NCBI RefSeq assembly: GCF_024622975.1
Contig: NZ_JANJZT010000001.1
Span: forward strand, 274,279 to 338,278
Length of the DNA: 64,000 nt
Origin: Blautia caecimuris
Lineage (GTDB): Bacteria; Bacillota; Clostridia; Lachnospirales; Lachnospiraceae
Direction of reading: 5' to 3'
Part shown: one piece after another, positions 51,315 to 60,479 of the stretch
How positions within the stretch are numbered: position 1 is the stretch's first letter
Layout: each line of letters begins with the position of its first letter
Translations under genes and position numbers: made by a program
The notes under the pieces: model-generated
What the model saw: the letters and a program-made list of their open reading frames with translations, nothing else
Database searches by the model: none
Told to the model about the DNA's origin: nothing

Positions 51315-53693
51315 TTATTTAAAATCTACAATAGTCACGCCTGCATCGCCCTCGCCGAATTCGCCCAGACGGAAAGAGGAAACATGCTTCTGGCGGCGCA
51401 GATAATCATGGATTCCTTTCCTCAGAGCTCCGGTTCCCTTTCCATGGACAATACGGACGCTTTTCAGGTGGGCAATATAGGCGTCGTCCAGATACTTATC
51501 AAGCTCGGCAATGGCTTCGTCTACTGTGCGCCCGAGAAGATTGATTTCTGTGGAAACACTGGCAGACTTGGACATACGTATTTTTCCGGCTCCTGTTTTC
51601 TGAAGAGAAGGGGTGGTGATCACAGGCTCATCCACAAGCTCCAGATCAGAGAGATGTACTTTGGAACGGATAATTCCCATCTGCACAAAGAGGAAACCTT
51701 TGGAATCCGGACGGCTTCCCACAGTCCCTTTCAGGTTCATGCTGAGAACCTTAACAGAGTCTCCCGGACGGATATCTTTGGCCGTAAGCTGCTTCTTCGG
51801 TTTTTTTGTTTCCTGTCTGTCAGACATGTTTTTTTCTGCTTTATTCATCCGTTTGCGGAGTTCCTGGCGCTCTCTTTCCACAGCCGAGGTATCCACATTA
51901 TTTTTCTGGAATTTATGGAACAGCTTCATGGTCTGGTCAGCATATTCTTTTGCTTCCTCCAGAACCTTGTGAGCCTCTTCGTTTGCCTGGCGGAGAATAC
52001 GGTCCCGCTGGGCATCCAGTTTTTCCTGGCGGGATTCCAGCTGGGCTTTGAGAGTTTTGATCTCTTCTTTATAACGCGCAATCTCCAGTCTTTCATTTTC
52101 AATGGTAACGCGGTTTTCTTCCAGAGAAGAAAGAACATCCTCAAAGGATTCGTCCTGTTCGCTGATCTGTTCCTTAGCTCTTTCAATGATCTGATCGGAA
52201 AGTCCAAGTTTGGAAGAGATGGCAAAGGCATTACTTTTTCCGGGAATACCGATCAGAAGGCGGTAGGTAGGACGCAGGGTTTCTACGCTGAATTCGCAGC
52301 AGGCATTTTCCACACCCGGTGTAGAAAGTGCGTATACCTTAAGCTCGCTGTAATGGGTGGTTGCCATGGTCCTTATTCCTTTATCATGAAGATAGGAAAG
52401 GATGGAAATGGCAAGGGCAGCACCCTCCGTAGGGTCGGTTCCAGCACCCAGCTCGTCAAAAAGAACAAGAGAACGGGAATCTGCTTTTTCCAGGAAGGAT
52501 ACAATATTAGTCATATGAGAGGAAAAAGTACTCAGAGACTGTTCAATGCTCTGCTCATCCCCGATATCTGCATAAATCTCATGAAAAAGAGCCAGCTCAC
52601 TGCGGTCAAGAGCCGGAATGTGAAGTCCTGCCTGACCCATAAGAGTAAGCAGACCAACGGTTTTCAGAGAAACTGTTTTTCCTCCGGTATTAGGACCTGT
52701 GATAATCAGAAGGTTAAAATCATCTCCCAGACGGATATCAATGGGAACTACTTTCTTTTTTGGAATCAGAGGATGGCGGGCTTTTTTCAGGAGCACACGG
52801 CCTTCCTCGTTAAAAACAGGTTCGCTTCCGTTCATATCCATGGCAAGACCGGCTCTGGCAAAAATAAAGTCAAGCTGTACCATCAGTTCCAGATTCAGGG
52901 CAATGGCTTCCCGTTCTTCTGCAATCTGTTCACTTAAACCGGCAAGAATGATCTCAATTTCTTTTTGTTCCTGAAGCTCAAGCTCCCGCATGTCATTATT
53001 CAGCTTTACCACAGCCATAGGCTCAATAAACAGAGTGGAACCGGTGGAAGACTGATCGTGGATCATGCCCGGAACCTGTCCTTTATATTCGGCTTTGACC
53101 GGAATACAGTACCGGCCGTTTCTCATGGTGATCACAGAATCCTGAAGGTAGGTACGGGCGTTTCCGTTTACCAGTCCGGAAAGCTGCGTATGGATCCTGT
53201 CATTGGTTACTTTCATATTTCTTCGTACCTGGCGCAGCGCAGGACTTGCATCATCACTGATCTCATCTTCAGAGAGAATGCATCTTCTGATCTCTGAAGA
53301 CAGAGGGGTCAGAGGAGCAAGCTGTTCAAACATGCTGTCAAGAGAATCAGAGGGAAGGTCGCTCCGGTCGCCTCGGGAATAGGCTTTTACTCTGGAGGTG
53401 TTTTCCAGAAGCGCGCAGACAGAAAGAATTTCCATAATACCCAGAGAACTTCCGATCTCCAGTCGCTTCAGTGAGCCGCGGATATCCTTTACACTTCCAA
53501 AAGAGACGGAACCCTTCTGAAAAAGACGGGTCAGGGCATCTTTTGTCTGAGTCTGCATGAGACGGATCTTATTTATATCAGTAGAAGGCTGAAGTTTCCG
53601 GCACAGCTCTTTTCCCATAGGAGAGGAAGCCTTTTCTGTAAGCCGTTCTATAATTTTTGGATACTCAAGTGAAGATAATGCTTTTTGATTCAT
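51315..53693 (-). CDS. mutS2: MutS2 recombination/ribosome-rescue ATPase with Smr nuclease domain
   Basis: 792 residues from the ATG at 53693 (NQKALSSLEYPKIIERL); an ATG at 53720 in frame lacks the family start. The MutS core has Walker A IITGPNTGGKTVSLKT, Walker B LVLFDELGAGTDPTEGAALA and the His-containing TTHYSELKVYA. A long coiled coil follows, then a KOW-like part (VKVLSMNLKGTVGS) and the C-terminal Smr domain with INLLGRTVDEA and VRIVHGKGTGALRKGI. MutS2 limits homologous recombination and, in Bacillus, splits collided ribosomes. All domains are present. Confidence 0.95.
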   Translation of the reverse strand: MNQKALSSLEYPKIIERLTEKASSPMGKELCRKLQPSTDINKIRLMQTQTKDALTRLFQKGSVSFGSVKDIRGSLKRLEIGSSLGIMEILSVCALLENTSRVKAYSRGDRSDLPSDSLDSMFEQLAPLTPLSSEIRRCILSEDEISDDASPALRQVRRNMKVTNDRIHTQLSGLVNGNARTYLQDSVITMRNGRYCIPVKAEYKGQVPGMIHDQSSTGSTLFIEPMAVVKLNNDMRELELQEQKEIEIILAGLSEQIAEEREAIALNLELMVQLDFIFARAGLAMDMNGSEPVFNEEGRVLLKKARHPLIPKKKVVPIDIRLGDDFNLLIITGPNTGGKTVSLKTVGLLTLMGQAGLHIPALDRSELALFHEIYADIGDEQSIEQSLSTFSSHMTNIVSFLEKADSRSLVLFDELGAGTDPTEGAALAISILSYLHDKGIRTMATTHYSELKVYALSTPGVENACCEFSVETLRPTYRLLIGIPGKSNAFAISSKLGLSDQIIERAKEQISEQDESFEDVLSSLEENRVTIENERLEIARYKEEIKTLKAQLESRQEKLDAQRDRILRQANEEAHKVLEEAKEYADQTMKLFHKFQKNNVDTSAVERERQELRKRMNKAEKNMSDRQETKKPKKQLTAKDIRPGDSVKVLSMNLKGTVGSRPDSKGFLFVQMGIIRSKVHLSDLELVDEPVITTPSLQKTGAGKIRMSKSASVSTEINLLGRTVDEAIAELDKYLDDAYIAHLKSVRIVHGKGTGALRKGIHDYLRRQKHVSSFRLGEFGEGDAGVTIVDFK

Positions 53694-53937
53694 AACTTTT
53701 TTCGCTGCCAGAAGCAGCATCTCCTGTAAATTCTGATAGTATTTAGTCTTTTATCATAACAGATTCTGATGTTTTTTTCCAGATGAAACACAGAATCAGG
53801 AAAGAAAATTCTTCTTATAATCTTATCATACATGATTTGTTTCATAATGAAAAGGAAAAAGTATATTTTTGTTAATAAAAAGTTCATATATTTTTGCTAA
53901 AATACACCTAAATTATCTGGTTTATGGGAGAATGGTT

Positions 53938-55203
53938 ATGGTTGATAAAAAGGATCAGGACTATCCATTTATAAAAGAGACAATAAAAGAACGGCCCATA
54001 GATAAAAAGACAGTGCTCCGCAGGCTGGCAATGGCTGCATCCTGTGGAATTGTATTCGGAATTTGTGCAGTTGTAACGGTAATGGCTTTTGTGCCCAATA
54101 TATTCAGACAGTTTGAAAAAGAAGCGAAAAAACCGGAGACGGTACAGTTATCACCGCCTGCCGGCTCAGAATTCGCCAGAGGAACGGATACACAGACGGC
54201 GGAAAGTGTTCAGCCGGAAGAGGAGGAAGATGCAGATTCAGCAGACCATTTGAAAAATGTGTATAAAACCATCTGGGACATTGCAGAGGAACCGCGCAAG
54301 GCTCTGGTTCAGGTGACCGGACTTACGGACACAGAGGATTTACTGAACGATTCCCTCCTCACTTATGGGGATGAAGAAGGTATTGTTTTTCTGAAAAACA
54401 AAGATGCGTTTTATATTCTGACTACATCGGATGAGCTGGAAAAAGCGGAGAAATTCAAAATTACATTTTCTAATGGAGTGATGGCAGAGGGAACTCTGTG
54501 CGGAGCAGATCCCCGGACAAAGCTGGTAGTCGTCAGGGTTCCGGTAAAAAATGTAGAAGAGGAATACAGGGATGAGATTACTGCAGTGACTCTGGCTCCG
54601 CAGGACGACCGTCAGCAGACGGAGCCGGTGATTGCGATCGGAAGTCCAAATGGAGATACCAATTCCCTTATTTACGGAAATATTACCGCCATTTCCGGAA
54701 AGCTTACTATCCCGGATGCAGAATATACACTGATCACAACGAATATGGCCGCCGGTAATGACGGAGGCGGTGTGCTTCTGGATATGGACGGAAAGATGAT
54801 TGGTATTATTCTGGATCATGAGGAAGAAAAAAGCTGCGTGATCCGTGCTGTATCGGTGGCACAGCTTGGAACTCTTCTGGAAAAGCTTTCCAACGGAGAA
54901 CCCATCTGCTATGCAGGACTGATCGGGACAACGATTTCTCAAATACAGTCTGAGAGCAGAGATATTCCGGGAGGGGTTTATATTGACCGGGTAGAAAGTA
55001 ATTCCCCGGCTATGGTTGCAGGCGTTCAGAGCGGAGATATTCTTCACCGGATTAACGGAGAAGAAATTACCACAATGCGGGAATACAGTATCCGGCTTCA
55101 GAGTATGAAACCGGGACAGCAGGCAGAACTTACAGTATATCGCAAAAATCCATCAGGAGAATATGTGGACGTAGAATTAGATGTACTGATAAAACAAAAA
55201 TAG
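53938..55203 (+). CDS. membrane-anchored HtrA-like protein with lost catalytic triad, PDZ domain
   Basis: 421 residues from ATG 53938, seven bases after GGGAG. A membrane helix (CGIVFGICAVVTVMAFV) and a charged linker lead to a trypsin-like fold and a C-terminal PDZ domain (GVYIDRVESNSPAMVAGVQS, GDILHRINGEEITTMREY). Compared with DegP/HtrA, the His segment (usually TNNHV) reads TTSDE, the Asp segment (DTDLAVLKV) reads RTKLVVVRV, and GNSGGPL reads GNDGGGVL. All three catalytic residues are thus absent, and the protein should be an inactive scaffold or sensor outside the membrane. It is 16 bases before the next gene. Confidence 0.85.
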   Translation: MVDKKDQDYPFIKETIKERPIDKKTVLRRLAMAASCGIVFGICAVVTVMAFVPNIFRQFEKEAKKPETVQLSPPAGSEFARGTDTQTAESVQPEEEEDADSADHLKNVYKTIWDIAEEPRKALVQVTGLTDTEDLLNDSLLTYGDEEGIVFLKNKDAFYILTTSDELEKAEKFKITFSNGVMAEGTLCGADPRTKLVVVRVPVKNVEEEYRDEITAVTLAPQDDRQQTEPVIAIGSPNGDTNSLIYGNITAISGKLTIPDAEYTLITTNMAAGNDGGGVLLDMDGKMIGIILDHEEEKSCVIRAVSVAQLGTLLEKLSNGEPICYAGLIGTTISQIQSESRDIPGGVYIDRVESNSPAMVAGVQSGDILHRINGEEITTMREYSIRLQSMKPGQQAELTVYRKNPSGEYVDVELDVLIKQK

Positions 55204-55219
55204 AGAGGCAGAAAAAGAA

Positions 55220-56167
55220 ATGCGTTTTATTAATGAATTACACGAAGGCGACAGAATCAGCGGAATTTATCTGTGTAAACAGAAACAGTCAGCGGTGACC
55301 AAAAACGGGAAACCTTATGACAGCATTATTTTACAGGATAAGACAGGAGTGCTGGACGGAAAGATCTGGGATCCAAACTCATTGGGAATTGATGAATTTG
55401 ATGCACTGGACTACATAGATGTAATGGGCGATGTGACAAGCTTTGCAGGAGCCATGCAGGTAAATATCAAGCGTGTGCGCAAAGCCGGAGAGGGAGAATA
55501 TGATCCAGCAGATTACCTTCCTGTCAGCGAAAACAGTGCAGACGATATGTATCGTCAGCTTTGCGATATGATCAGCACAGTAAAAAATCCATATCTGAAC
55601 ACAATTCTCAGGAAACTGTTTGTGGAAGATCAGGAGTTTATCAAAGCTTTCCAGGGACATTCTGCAGCCAAAACAGTTCACCATGGATTTATCGGAGGGC
55701 TTATGGAGCATACGTTAAGCGTGGCAAGGCTCTGTGATTATATGGCAGGCGCTTATCCTCTTCTGAAAAGAGATCTTCTGATCACAGCGGCGCTGCTGCA
55801 TGATATTGGAAAAACAAAAGAACTTTCTGCTTTTCCTCAGAACGATTATACAGACGAAGGACAGCTTCTGGGGCACATCATCATCGGCTCTCAGATGATT
55901 CATGATCTGGCAAAGGAAATTCCGGACTTTCCGGAAGTGCTGGAAAATGAACTGATCCACTGTATTCTCGCCCATCACGGGGAACTGGAGTATGGATCTC
56001 CGAAAAAACCTGCGCTTGCAGAGGCAGTTGCTCTGAACCTGGCGGACAATACAGATGCCAGAATGGAGACGCTGACTGAGATTTTTGCAGCAGATAAAGG
56101 AAAAAAAGACTGGCTTGGATATAACAGACTTTTTGAGTCAAATTTAAGAAGAACAGGAGAAGTGTGA
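55220..56167 (+). CDS. YhaM-type 3'-5' exoribonuclease (OB-fold plus HD domain)
   Basis: 315 residues. The N-terminal OB-fold (DSIILQDKTGVLDGKIWDP) is followed by the HD phosphohydrolase domain: HHGFIGGLMEHTLSVARL, ALLHDIGKTKELSAF and HCILAHHGELEYGSPK, which carry the metal ligands. In Bacillus, YhaM degrades RNA and DNA from the 3' end. Here it is cytosolic. Its stop overlaps the possible GTG start of rlmD, so the three genes from 53.9 to 57.6 kb form one unit. Confidence 0.92.
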   Translation: MRFINELHEGDRISGIYLCKQKQSAVTKNGKPYDSIILQDKTGVLDGKIWDPNSLGIDEFDALDYIDVMGDVTSFAGAMQVNIKRVRKAGEGEYDPADYLPVSENSADDMYRQLCDMISTVKNPYLNTILRKLFVEDQEFIKAFQGHSAAKTVHHGFIGGLMEHTLSVARLCDYMAGAYPLLKRDLLITAALLHDIGKTKELSAFPQNDYTDEGQLLGHIIIGSQMIHDLAKEIPDFPEVLENELIHCILAHHGELEYGSPKKPALAEAVALNLADNTDARMETLTEIFAADKGKKDWLGYNRLFESNLRRTGEV

Positions 56168-56172
56168 TCCTC

Positions 56173-57561
56173 ATGGAATATCGTAAAAATGATATGGTTA
56201 CGTTAGATATTGTGGATTGCGGTACAAATGGTGAAGGCATTGGCAAAGCTGATGGCTTCACTGTTTTTGTAAAGGACGCAGTCATTGGAGACAGAGTTAC
56301 AGCCAAGATCATGAAAGCAAAAAAGAACTATGGGTATGGAAGACTTATGGAAATCCTGACGCCTTCTCCTGACCGTGCGGAGCCGGTATGTCCTTCTGCC
56401 CGTCAGTGCGGCGGATGCCAGCTTCAGGCGCTTTCCTATGAAAAACAGCTGGAATTTAAAGCTGACAAGGTTCGCGGGCATCTGGAACGGATCGGCGGCT
56501 TTGCCAATCTGCCCATGGAACCCATTATCGGTATGAAGGACCCGTTCCATTACCGCAACAAAGCACAGTTTCCGGTAGGACGGAACAGGGATGGAAAAAT
56601 CGTAACAGGATTCTATGCAGGACGCACCCACAGCATTATCGAAAACAGGGACTGTGTCCTTGGCGTTCCGCAGAACAGAGAAATCCTGGACCGTGTAATT
56701 GACTATATGGAAACCTATGATATCTCCCCGTACGATGAGGTTACCGGAAAAGGCCTGATCCGCCATATTTTTACCCGTTACGGTTACCATACAGGAGAGA
56801 TCATGGTCTGTATTGTTGCCAATGGCAGCAGGCTTCCGCATCAGCAGGAGCTGGTGAAAGCTCTGAGAGAAATCCCGGGTATGACCAGCATTACTCTGAA
56901 TATTAATAAAAATCGTAATAATGTAATCCTGGGAGAAAAAATCCAGGTTCTCTGGGGACAGGAATATATTACAGATAAAATCGGAGATATTTCTTATCAG
57001 ATTTCTCCATTGTCTTTTTATCAGGTAAATCCACAGCAGACATGGGAACTGTATTCCAAGGCTCTGGAATATGCAGATCTTCACGGAGAGGAAACAGTGT
57101 GGGATCTTTACTGCGGCATTGGAACCATCTCTCTTTTCCTTGCCCAGAAAGCAAAATTTGTCCGCGGCGTGGAAATTGTTCCTGCCGCTATTGAAGATGC
57201 CCGCCGCAATGCACGGCTGAATGGTATAAAGAATGCAGAATTCTATGTAGGAAAAGCTGAAGAGGTCCTTCCTGATTACTATGCAGATTATGCTGCCCGT
57301 CATCCGGGAGAAAACGCCCGGGCCGATGTGATCGTTGTAGATCCCCCTAGAAAAGGCTGCGACGAGATACTGATTGACACGATCGTAGAAATGCAGCCGG
57401 ACAGAGTTGTGTACGTAAGCTGCGATTCCGCCACCCTGGCCAGGGACCTGAAATACCTTTGCGAGAGAGGGTATCAGGTGAAAAAGGTGTGCCCGGTGGA
57501 TATGTTTCCGATGACGGTACATGTAGAGACTATTGTGTTGATACAAAAGAAAACCTCGTAG
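56173..57561 (+). CDS. rlmD: 23S rRNA (uracil-5-)-methyltransferase RlmD, 3' end rewritten
   Basis: About 462 residues. A TRAM domain (residues 1-60) precedes the Fe-S cysteines (CPSARQCGGCQLQ). The methyltransferase part has VWDLYCGIGTISLFLA, VIVVDPPRKGCDE and the catalytic Cys region VVYVSCDSATLARDL. The start may be ATG 56173 or GTG 56164. The chain ends HVETIVLIQKKTS directly after the conserved HVET segment. Clostridial homologues usually run on in a different way, and this 3' end is a known integration site of conjugative elements. The last ~8 codons are thus probably supplied by the inserted element; the enzyme should still work. Confidence 0.92.
   Translation: MEYRKNDMVTLDIVDCGTNGEGIGKADGFTVFVKDAVIGDRVTAKIMKAKKNYGYGRLMEILTPSPDRAEPVCPSARQCGGCQLQALSYEKQLEFKADKVRGHLERIGGFANLPMEPIIGMKDPFHYRNKAQFPVGRNRDGKIVTGFYAGRTHSIIENRDCVLGVPQNREILDRVIDYMETYDISPYDEVTGKGLIRHIFTRYGYHTGEIMVCIVANGSRLPHQQELVKALREIPGMTSITLNINKNRNNVILGEKIQVLWGQEYITDKIGDISYQISPLSFYQVNPQQTWELYSKALEYADLHGEETVWDLYCGIGTISLFLAQKAKFVRGVEIVPAAIEDARRNARLNGIKNAEFYVGKAEEVLPDYYADYAARHPGENARADVIVVDPPRKGCDEILIDTIVEMQPDRVVYVSCDSATLARDLKYLCERGYQVKKVCPVDMFPMTVHVETIVLIQKKTS
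57520..57545 (+). other. candidate attachment site (attL) of the integrative element
   Basis: Lies in the codons for HVETIVLI at the end of rlmD. The rumA/rlmD 3' end is an established target of serine-recombinase ICEs in Firmicutes. The exact crossover and the right-hand repeat (attR) cannot be fixed without the other end, which is outside the window. Confidence 0.45.
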
Positions 57562-57893
57562 AAATCCTTTATTTTAGGCACTTTGCGAAGCATTTCACGT
57601 TCACTTCGGAGGGTGAAAAAATCCGAAATAAGCACCTCAAAAACTACTTTGACGTTTCGGTGGTAGTTGATATCGGGTGTGGGAACACAAACGGAAAATA
57701 AAGGGTTTGGGCAATCAACGTGTCTATGTAGTGTACACCCTGCTGATAAAATATAGGCAACAGGCTCTTAGAAATTGAACGGGATAGGCGTATCATTAGA
57801 GATAGTGGTACGCTTATTTTTTCGCCCATTCGCATCTTTGAATATACTGGTATCTGTCTATTATAATGAAAATAAAAAAGGACGGTGATATGA
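57562..57893 (+). other. left-end region of the element with terminator and promoter
   Basis: 332 bases without a gene that I trust. A frame reads on to 57701 but starts inside rlmD and resembles a remnant. A hairpin (57788-57813: GCGTATCA pairing with TGGTACGC through G-U pairs) followed by TTATTTTTT is a plausible terminator. A promoter TTGAAT (57838-57843), 18-base spacer, TATAAT (57862-57867) drives the next genes. Confidence 0.5.
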
Positions 57894-58091
57894 ATGAGAG
57901 AAAAGAAAAATCATTTATATGTGGATAGTGAAGAAAGAAAACTCCTGTTACATAGCCTTGTAGGATTAAAAAATCAGCTTATACAGCAAGGCAGATATAC
58001 AGATTGCGTTGATGAGCTTATTATCAAGGTTATCCATGCACCTGTAAAAAAGTTAAGGGTAGAAATGGCAGGAGGAAGTGATGTGCGATAA
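57894..58091 (+). CDS. small element-borne protein of unknown function
   Basis: 65 residues, basic and helical (LYVDSEERKLLLHSLVGLKN, then DCVDELIIKVIHAPVKKLRV). Proteins of this kind are common in clostridial conjugative elements but I know no assigned function. The SEERKLLLHSL start with a hydrophobic-basic pattern could be a ribbon- or helix-type regulator; this is not shown. It overlaps the next gene by 11 bases. Confidence 0.65.
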   Translation: MREKKNHLYVDSEERKLLLHSLVGLKNQLIQQGRYTDCVDELIIKVIHAPVKKLRVEMAGGSDVR

Positions 58092-58416
58092 GGAATTTAA
58101 AGAACTGGTGAAAATAGCGGTCGAGAAACTAAAAGACGAATCTGTATTGAAACTGTTACAAGCGGATGCAAGTTATCAAAAAGATAGTAATAACGAGGGA
58201 GATGCAGAGGATGCCTTTAATGAGCTTGATTTGACGGAAAAGCAAAGGGCAGTTTGCCAACGTCTTTTAGATTGCAGGGATAAGCAGGATTTTGAATACG
58301 GAACTCATGCGTATATTGCAGGGCTGATAGATGCGTTTCATATTATGGCGGTATTGTTTCCAGAGAAATGGGATACAGAAAGAATAATAGAAAACTTATC
58401 ATGTAAGAGCAGATAA
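58081..58416 (+). CDS. element-borne protein of unknown function
   Basis: 111 residues from ATG 58081, with GGAGGA just upstream (a GTG at 58078 abuts it). It is acidic and helical; the C-terminal part GTHAYIAGLIDAFHIMAVLF looks like a compact helical bundle. The family was not recognised. It is coupled to the 65-residue gene and ends before a strong terminator, forming a two-gene unit in the cargo side of the element. Confidence 0.65.
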   Translation: MCDKEFKELVKIAVEKLKDESVLKLLQADASYQKDSNNEGDAEDAFNELDLTEKQRAVCQRLLDCRDKQDFEYGTHAYIAGLIDAFHIMAVLFPEKWDTERIIENLSCKSR

Positions 58417-58448
58417 GGCAAATAATAAAACAGAATAGATTTTTACAT

Positions 58449-58490
58449 AGCCGATTGGTGTAGTTTAAAAAACAGCCAGTCGGCTTTTTT
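58449..58490 (+). terminator. terminator after the two small element genes
   Basis: AGCCGATTGG (58449-58458) pairs with CCAGTCGGCT (58476-58485) with one G-U pair, followed by TTTTTTT. Confidence 0.85.
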
Positions 58491-58512
58491 TATTGTCATG
58501 AATCCTTTACAT

Positions 58513-58533
58513 AGCCACTCTGACAAAGTGGCT
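58513..58533. promoter_or_regulatory. inverted repeat before parA
   Basis: AGCCACT-CTGACAA-AGTGGCT, a perfect 7-bp dyad in the parA leader. It may be a hairpin in the 5' leader, or a ParA/ParB operator or centromere-like site; a single copy is weak support for a parS. Confidence 0.4.
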
Positions 58534-58560
58534 AAATTTATGCGAAAGGAGGACGCACCT

Positions 58561-59388
58561 ATGTCAAATTGTAAAGTAATCGCTCTGACGAACCAGAAGG
58601 GCGGTGTCGGAAAGACCACCACGGCGGTAAATCTGGGTGTCAGTCTGGCACAGCAGGGTAAAAAAGTCCTGCTGATTGATGCCGATGCACAGGCAAATTT
58701 AACTATGTCACTTGGTTACAGCAGACCAGATGAATTGTCGGATACGCTTTCAAGCATCATGCAGGACGTGATAGACGATAAGCCTGCCAATGTCCAGAAA
58801 GCTATCCTGCACCATGACGAGGGCGTTGACCTGCTCCCGTCCAATATTGAACTGTCGGGCTTGGAAGTAAGGCTCATCAATGCCATAAGCCGTGAAAGTG
58901 TGCTGAAAACCTGCATCAATGAAGTAAAAAAGAATTACAATACTGTCCTTATTGACTGTATGCCGAGCTTGGGTATGCTAACAATCAATGCACTTGCAGC
59001 GGCTGACAGCGTGGTTATCCCGACACAGCCCCATTATCTTTCTGCAAAAGGTTTAGAGCTGTTGCTTCGCTCCGTGTCTAAAGTCAAACGGCAAATCAAT
59101 CCCCATCTGCGGATTGACGGTATCTTAATGACGATGGTAATGCCACGCACGAACATCTCTAAGGAGATTACCGCAACGGTAAAGAGTGCCTACGGGCAGA
59201 GGATTAAAGTTTTCGATGCCCAGATACCCCATTCTATTCGTGCCGTAGAAGCCACCGCAGAGGGAAAAAGTATTTTTGCCTACGACAAGAGCTGCAAAGT
59301 AGCCGCAGCCTATGAACAGTTTGCAAAGGAGGTGGCAGAGATTGGTGAGAAACAGAGAAAACAAAATCGAGCTGACCGCATACGATGA
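58561..59388 (+). CDS. parA: ParA/Soj partition ATPase
   Basis: 275 residues from ATG 58561 (AAAGGAGG upstream); an upstream in-frame ATG at 58498 lacks a ribosome site. Deviant Walker A KGGVGKTTTAVNLGVSL, Walker A' LIDADAQANLTMSLGY, Walker B VLIDCMPSLGMLTINAL. In conjugative elements these ATPases help keep the excised circle. The gene overlaps parB by 47 bases. Confidence 0.95.
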   Translation: MSNCKVIALTNQKGGVGKTTTAVNLGVSLAQQGKKVLLIDADAQANLTMSLGYSRPDELSDTLSSIMQDVIDDKPANVQKAILHHDEGVDLLPSNIELSGLEVRLINAISRESVLKTCINEVKKNYNTVLIDCMPSLGMLTINALAAADSVVIPTQPHYLSAKGLELLLRSVSKVKRQINPHLRIDGILMTMVMPRTNISKEITATVKSAYGQRIKVFDAQIPHSIRAVEATAEGKSIFAYDKSCKVAAAYEQFAKEVAEIGEKQRKQNRADRIR

Positions 59389-60289
59389 CCTCTTTGAAAC
59401 AGACGAGAGTCGTGCAGAAGCGAATCTAAGCAAGATAAGGGAGATACCCATTTCCGAAATTGATGAGTTCCCAGACCACCCATTCAAGGTTTTGATGAAT
59501 GAGGATATGGAACAGCTTGTTGAAAGTGTCAGTCGGAGCGGCGTAATGACCCCTGCCACAGTTCGGCAGAAAGAGGACGGGCGGTATGAGCTTATCAGCG
59601 GTCACAGGCGGAAAAAGGCTTGCGAGCTTGCTGGGCTTGAAACGCTGAAATGCGAGGTTAAGGAGCTGACCCATGATGAAGCGATTATAATCATGGTTGA
59701 GAGTAATCTCCAACGCTCCGTTATCCTGCCGAGTGAAAAAGCCTTTGCCTATAAGATGCGGCTTGAAGCGATGAACAGACAAGCGGGCAGACCACCAAAA
59801 GATAATTTGACACCAGTGGTGTCAGATTTAGAAACTCCCCGAACAAATGAGAAGTTGGGAAAAGAAGTTGGTGAAAGCCGTGAGCAGATACGCCGCTTTA
59901 TCCGCTTAACTGAACTTGTACCCGAAATTCTGCAAATGGTAGATGAACGCCAGATTGCTTTTCGTCCTGCGGTAGAGATTTCTTATCTTTCCGAGGAACA
60001 GCAATACACCCTGCTTGAAGCGATGGGCTACAATGATGCCACGCCTTCACTTGCACAGGCTATCAAAATGAAAAAGTTTATGCAGGAGGGAAAGCTCACG
60101 GACGAGGTTATCCAGAGCATCATGCAGGAGGATAAGCCGAACCAGAAAGAGAAGCCTGCCTTTAAGGATGAGCGGATAACCAAGCTCATACCGAAATCCA
60201 TCCCCAGAGGGCAGCAAACGGATTTTGTCGTAAAGGCGTTGGAGTTCTACAACCGCCATCTGCAAAGGCAGCGGGGGCAGGAAAGATAA
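59342..60289 (+). CDS. parB: ParB/RepB-like partition protein
   Basis: 315 residues from TTG 59342 (AGGAGG eight bases upstream; GTG 59345 is equally possible). The ParB N-terminal domain has EIPISEIDEFPDHPF and the CTPase-type box LISGHRRKKACELAG. The helix-turn-helix region is LGKEVGESREQIRRFIRLTE. The C-terminal part is a dimerisation-like helix. It is the DNA-binding partner of ParA. Confidence 0.93.
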   Translation: MVRNRENKIELTAYDDLFETDESRAEANLSKIREIPISEIDEFPDHPFKVLMNEDMEQLVESVSRSGVMTPATVRQKEDGRYELISGHRRKKACELAGLETLKCEVKELTHDEAIIIMVESNLQRSVILPSEKAFAYKMRLEAMNRQAGRPPKDNLTPVVSDLETPRTNEKLGKEVGESREQIRRFIRLTELVPEILQMVDERQIAFRPAVEISYLSEEQQYTLLEAMGYNDATPSLAQAIKMKKFMQEGKLTDEVIQSIMQEDKPNQKEKPAFKDERITKLIPKSIPRGQQTDFVVKALEFYNRHLQRQRGQER

Positions 60290-60406
60290 CCGCACACTTG
60301 GGGAGAAGTCCGCCCTTTGGGGAATAGCAAATTTTTTTCCGCTTCCCCCTCTCCACACCTCTCCCCCTAGATACTGCCAGTAACTATCCGAGAAAAGAAC
60401 TATTAA

Positions 60407-60433
60407 AGGCTGTCCACATGGGCGGCTTTTTTT
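60407..60433 (+). terminator. terminator after parB
   Basis: AGGCTGTCC-ACAT-GGGCGGCTT stem (with G-U pairs), followed by TTTTTT. It separates parAB from the surface-protein gene. Confidence 0.7.
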
Positions 60434-60479
60434 CTGCCAGAAGTCAACTATCAACACGAGAATGAACAGGAGGTAATGA

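Noticed and set aside
51384..52937. 517-residue open frame on the plus strand
   Set aside because: It lies wholly antisense to mutS2, whose motifs are complete; the translated product has no recognisable domain and follows from the codon pattern of the real gene.
56203..57546. 447-residue open frame on the minus strand
   Set aside because: Antisense to rlmD, with no ribosome site and no family features.
57459..57701. 80-residue frame across the rlmD end
   Set aside because: It starts inside rlmD in another frame and has no ribosome site; at most its second half is a gene remnant of the element.
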